A stretch of 64,000 nt of DNA, from contig NZ_CP090958.1 of the NCBI RefSeq assembly GCF_025787225.1, forward strand, positions 1,455,856-1,519,855. Direction: 5' to 3'. Origin of the DNA: Saxibacter everestensis (GTDB lineage Bacteria > Actinomycetota > Actinomycetes > Actinomycetales > Brevibacteriaceae). Under the pieces are notes generated by a model that made no database searches, was not told the DNA's origin, and saw nothing but the letters and a program-made list of their open reading frames with translations. This document shows positions 61,796 through 64,000 of this stretch, piece by piece; position 1 is the stretch's first letter, and each line of letters opens with the position of its first letter. The position numbers and the translations under genes are program-made.

Positions 61796-61886
61796 CATGT
61801 CAAAGATATACAGAATTGCGGTTAAGCAAATATCAAGTTGATTAGCTGCCGGCCAAATAACCGGGTCCCAAGAGGAAGAGTGAACT

Positions 61887-62087
61887 ATGCAGAGTAAGGT
61901 TACGGTCTTCTTGCATATCCTGATTGCGGGAATGTGTCTCCTGATTGCGTATGCCGGGGTCAGCATGTGGCAGGAAGCAGACCTGGGAGGTGCTTTTGGC
62001 ATCGCAGTCCTCGTAGGCACTCTGTTTGCCTACATGTCGCTTTATGGTTTTCTCCGGTCCGCAGTGTCTGGCAAGCAGGATCGCTGA
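61887..62087 (+). CDS. Small two-helix membrane protein inside the inserted segment
   Basis: A 66-residue protein with two hydrophobic segments (about residues 5-27 and 35-57) and a basic tail. ATG 61887 has GAGGAAGAG upstream. I recognise no family. The gene lies wholly between the two 37-bp repeats, in a stretch richer in A+T at its left end, and its end overlaps the lipid-kinase gene on the other strand by 46 bases. Confidence 0.6.
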   Translation: MQSKVTVFLHILIAGMCLLIAYAGVSMWQEADLGGAFGIAVLVGTLFAYMSLYGFLRSAVSGKQDR

Positions 62088-63121
62088 AGTTCCGACGCTC
62101 TTGCAACGTGACTGCGCAATCCGGGCCATGTTGTACCTACCGGCAGCATGACCCGGATGGCGTCTGGTAGATGGTCGATCTGCGCAGCGGTGGCCTCCCC
62201 GATGGATTCCCCGTCAGCCTGAAAAGCCATTGGACCCTCGAAGTCGAGCGTGACTGAGTGCGCTTCGCGGTAGGAGAGCGTCGTGTTGTGGCTCGAATCC
62301 CTTTGCCGCCGGCGTTGGTTCCGGCCGGCAGGAAGGTTTTTCCGGACGAGCCAGGCCATGAATCGTACGAGGTTGAGCGGCGCTAGTGAACGCATCGTGA
62401 GCACATCGAAGCTACCCCGGGCAGGATGAGCATTTGGCAGGATGCTGATCCCGGTCGGCAGCCGACCGCAGCTTCCGGTCATCACCGTATGGGCCTGTTG
62501 CCAGCCCTGATCCTGGCCGTCGAGTCGGATCCGGACCCGGCTGGAGGCGCGTGAACGCAGGCTGGTGATGATTGCGGGAATGTAGGCGGGCCAGCGCAGG
62601 GCGTTCTTGTGCTTGGCGCTCGTGTTGCGAACCATGTGTTCATCCAGGCCGAATCCGGTGATCACGAAGAACCGCAGGCTTTCCAGGCCGCCGTCAGCTC
62701 TGGTGAGCTCGATTCGGCCGGCACCGACCGAAAAGGGTTGACCGGCAAGGGCACGACGCAGCGCGCGGGTGTAACCGCGGGACCGCAATCCCAGATTGGT
62801 GGCGAACAGGTTCGTGGCGCCGACCGGAATGATCAGGAGTGGGACCTGCGTGTCGACCAGTTCCGAGGCCACCGCCCTTACGGTTCCATCGCCTCCCGCC
62901 GCAATGATCAGGTCGACCTCCTGGGCGAGCGCCTTATGCGCAGCACCGGCTCCGGCATCGTGGCGTTCGGTCTCCAGCCATACTGACGGCCGCCAGTCTC
63001 GATCTCGCTCAACAGCAGCGATGGCCCGACGCAGACGCGGCTGGTTCACCTTGGTGGGGTTGTAGATGACCGCTGTGCGGAGGCGACGAGAGCCAGTTGG
63101 TTCAGGGCGGGAGTCCGGCAT
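62042..63121 (-). CDS. Diacylglycerol/lipid kinase family protein with replaced C-terminus
   Basis: A 359-residue DagK-type kinase: AVIYNPTK at the N-terminus, the GGDGTV nucleotide motif near residue 95, and the usual two-domain layout. The conserved ending LPDAIRVMLPVG is followed by about 30 further residues read from the inserted segment. The detached copy at 61759-61795 has an immediate stop, so the ancestral protein ended there. The kinase probably still works since the change is terminal. It may phosphorylate diacylglycerol or a related neutral lipid. Confidence 0.88.
   Translation of the reverse strand: MPDSRPEPTGSRRLRTAVIYNPTKVNQPRLRRAIAAVERDRDWRPSVWLETERHDAGAGAAHKALAQEVDLIIAAGGDGTVRAVASELVDTQVPLLIIPVGATNLFATNLGLRSRGYTRALRRALAGQPFSVGAGRIELTRADGGLESLRFFVITGFGLDEHMVRNTSAKHKNALRWPAYIPAIITSLRSRASSRVRIRLDGQDQGWQQAHTVMTGSCGRLPTGISILPNAHPARGSFDVLTMRSLAPLNLVRFMAWLVRKNLPAGRNQRRRQRDSSHNTTLSYREAHSVTLDFEGPMAFQADGESIGEATAAQIDHLPDAIRVMLPVGTTWPGLRSHVARASELQRSCLPDTADRRKP
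62136..62172. repeat. 37-bp direct repeat, right copy (inside lipid kinase gene)
   Basis: The right partner of 61759-61795, with one mismatch, lying in the coding sequence of the lipid kinase. The bases outside the two copies are unrelated, so only 37 bp were duplicated around a 340-bp segment. Confidence 0.95.
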
Positions 63122-63219
63122 CGCTCTGCGTCTACTCCGTCAGTTTCGAGCTCGGATGGGCCAATATGCCGTCAACCGGCGTGGGGATTTCGACGGCGAG
63201 CATGAAGCGATTCCTCTAT

Positions 63220-64000
63220 TCAGGATGCGAAGTCGGTGACCCGGAACTGCATGACCTTATAGGGCCAACCCGTATCGGTCTTCCACTGGCTGACGGACAG
63301 ATGCAATTGGTTCAGCGTTGATCCCGGAATGATGTAACCGCCGTAGAGCTGGGCAACGTGGTTGTCATCCTCGCCGGCCCAGTGCGTGCCATAGACCAAC
63401 GTCTTTCGCTCGGCCAATTCGAGATTCGAGGTCAGGGAATCGGCGATCAAGCCCTCAATCCTGTCTTCACCGGCATTGAACCAGGTAAGCACCCATCGGC
63501 CGCCCAGCCGGCGCAGGCAGAGTTCGCCGAACTTTCCGGCAAGTACCGGGGTCGGCGTGCGGCCCCAGGCCCAGGCGCCCTCGCTGTAGCCCCACGGTTG
63601 ATAGGCCGTCGAATCAGCAATTCGGTCCTGTCGAACCCGGCTCAGGATGATCGGCTTGTCTCGCTGGAAGCCGGTTGAGTAGATGTACACATAGCCGTCG
63701 CCGCCTGGCGCCCAGGTCAGCTGCTGGAACAGGCCGCCATGAAGCTCGGCGTCGAACTGCGCCCCGGTGAATGTCCAACTGCCGCCGGAGTCTTCCGAGC
63801 GCCAGATCTCGGTTCGGACCACGCTGCCATTTTCCCGGCAAACCATTACGTGCAGGTACATGCTGCCGCCGATGGTCAGCACGTCAGTGGGCAGGACGGT
63901 AGAGAACCCAGGGTTGTTATGCACATATGGCCACAACTGTTCGGCCACGCTGCCGCCCACGGCACCGGACCACTGGACCCCGCTGTTCAGGTCCTTCGTC
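63220..64000 (-). CDS. DUF4185-domain protein, 5' end outside the window
   Basis: The frame is open to the window edge, so the N-terminus is missing. The visible part (about 260 residues) is rich in Trp, Gly and Asp, with repeated strands such as YLHVMVCRENG and WSYSEGAWAWGRTPTPV-like segments (seen as PWGYSEGAWAWGRTPTP), matching DUF4185, a beta-propeller-like domain of secreted actinobacterial proteins. No catalytic role is established. A signal peptide would lie beyond the edge. Confidence 0.8.
   Translation of the reverse strand, partial: TKDLNSGVQWSGAVGGSVAEQLWPYVHNNPGFSTVLPTDVLTIGGSMYLHVMVCRENGSVVRTEIWRSEDSGGSWTFTGAQFDAELHGGLFQQLTWAPGGDGYVYIYSTGFQRDKPIILSRVRQDRIADSTAYQPWGYSEGAWAWGRTPTPVLAGKFGELCLRRLGGRWVLTWFNAGEDRIEGLIADSLTSNLELAERKTLVYGTHWAGEDDNHVAQLYGGYIIPGSTLNQLHLSVSQWKTDTGWPYKVMQFRVTDFAS

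Noticed and set aside
61759-62172. Insertion sequence between the 37-bp repeats
   Set aside because: No transposase, no terminal inverted repeats and a duplication far longer than usual target-site duplications; kept only as an insertion of unknown mechanism.

Overview
The window is GC-rich DNA from an actinobacterium. The clearest taxonomic signs are a ctaE-qcrC-qcrA-qcrB operon with a diheme QcrC, single-chain pyruvate carboxylase, a class Ic AspT-type aminotransferase, a DUF222/13E12 HNH protein, an FtsR-like MerR regulator and frequent GTG/TTG starts. A member of Micrococcales, perhaps near Brevibacteriaceae, fits, but this is a judgement from gene content and not a database match. No rRNA, tRNA, CRISPR array, transposase or integrase was recognised.

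Layout. 0.3-4.6 kb: respiratory operon ctaE-qcrCAB (minus) closed by a strong terminator. 4.8-8.6 kb: trpD, a stand-alone AsnC ligand-binding domain, an exonuclease/GIY-YIG protein and a small hypothetical gene. 8.7-15.8 kb: acyl-CoA synthetase, two tandem ROK kinases, a membrane protein, an esterase, a PlsC acyltransferase and an FtsR-like MerR regulator. 16-21.4 kb: an orphan ParA-like ATPase and sbcDC. 21.5-30.2 kb: pyc, def, a 3-hydroxyacyl-CoA dehydrogenase, an NmrA-like protein, aspT and an aromatic-ring monooxygenase. 30.2-33.7 kb: a DinB-like gene lying antisense inside a very long DUF222-HNH reading frame, then a GNAT acetyltransferase.

33.8-45.2 kb is a sugar-acid catabolic island: an IlvD/Edd dehydratase, a DapA-family lyase, a FadR-type GntR regulator, an MFS importer, a 2-hydroxyacid dehydrogenase, a sugar ABC importer without its ATPase, an SDR and a zinc alcohol dehydrogenase. 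Two of its promoters share an AT-rich operator-like 13-mer. A 19-bp direct repeat, which is the 3' end of a GNAT gene, lies just before and just after the island. 45.3-50.6 kb holds a TetR / sodium symporter / OYE-type flavoenzyme unit with a 30-bp operator-like palindrome and a 34-codon symporter accessory gene, next to an alkyladenine glycosylase. 50.7-54.1 kb has a PLP dehydratase, an AI-2E-type membrane protein and an acyl-lipid desaturase.

54.2-63.1 kb is the most interesting region: two divergent lipid operons. One reads SDR - PlsC - alkylglycerone-phosphate synthase; the other reads ferritin-like protein 1 - fatty acyl reductase/HAD fusion - ferritin-like protein 2. A lipid kinase follows. 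Together these could supply fatty alcohol, form and reduce an alkyl-DHAP ether, and acylate it, which would be an aerobic bacterial ether-lipid pathway, possibly with a di-iron tailoring step. One ferritin-like paralogue keeps all six expected iron ligands and the other has lost three. Near the end, a small membrane-protein gene sits between two 37-bp copies of the lipid kinase 3' end, and the kinase has gained a new C-terminus. The window closes with a DUF4185 gene cut by the edge.

A recurring feature is short tandem repeats at gene ends, especially between convergent genes (8.6, 15.9-16.2 and 54.1 kb), some of which alter protein C-termini.
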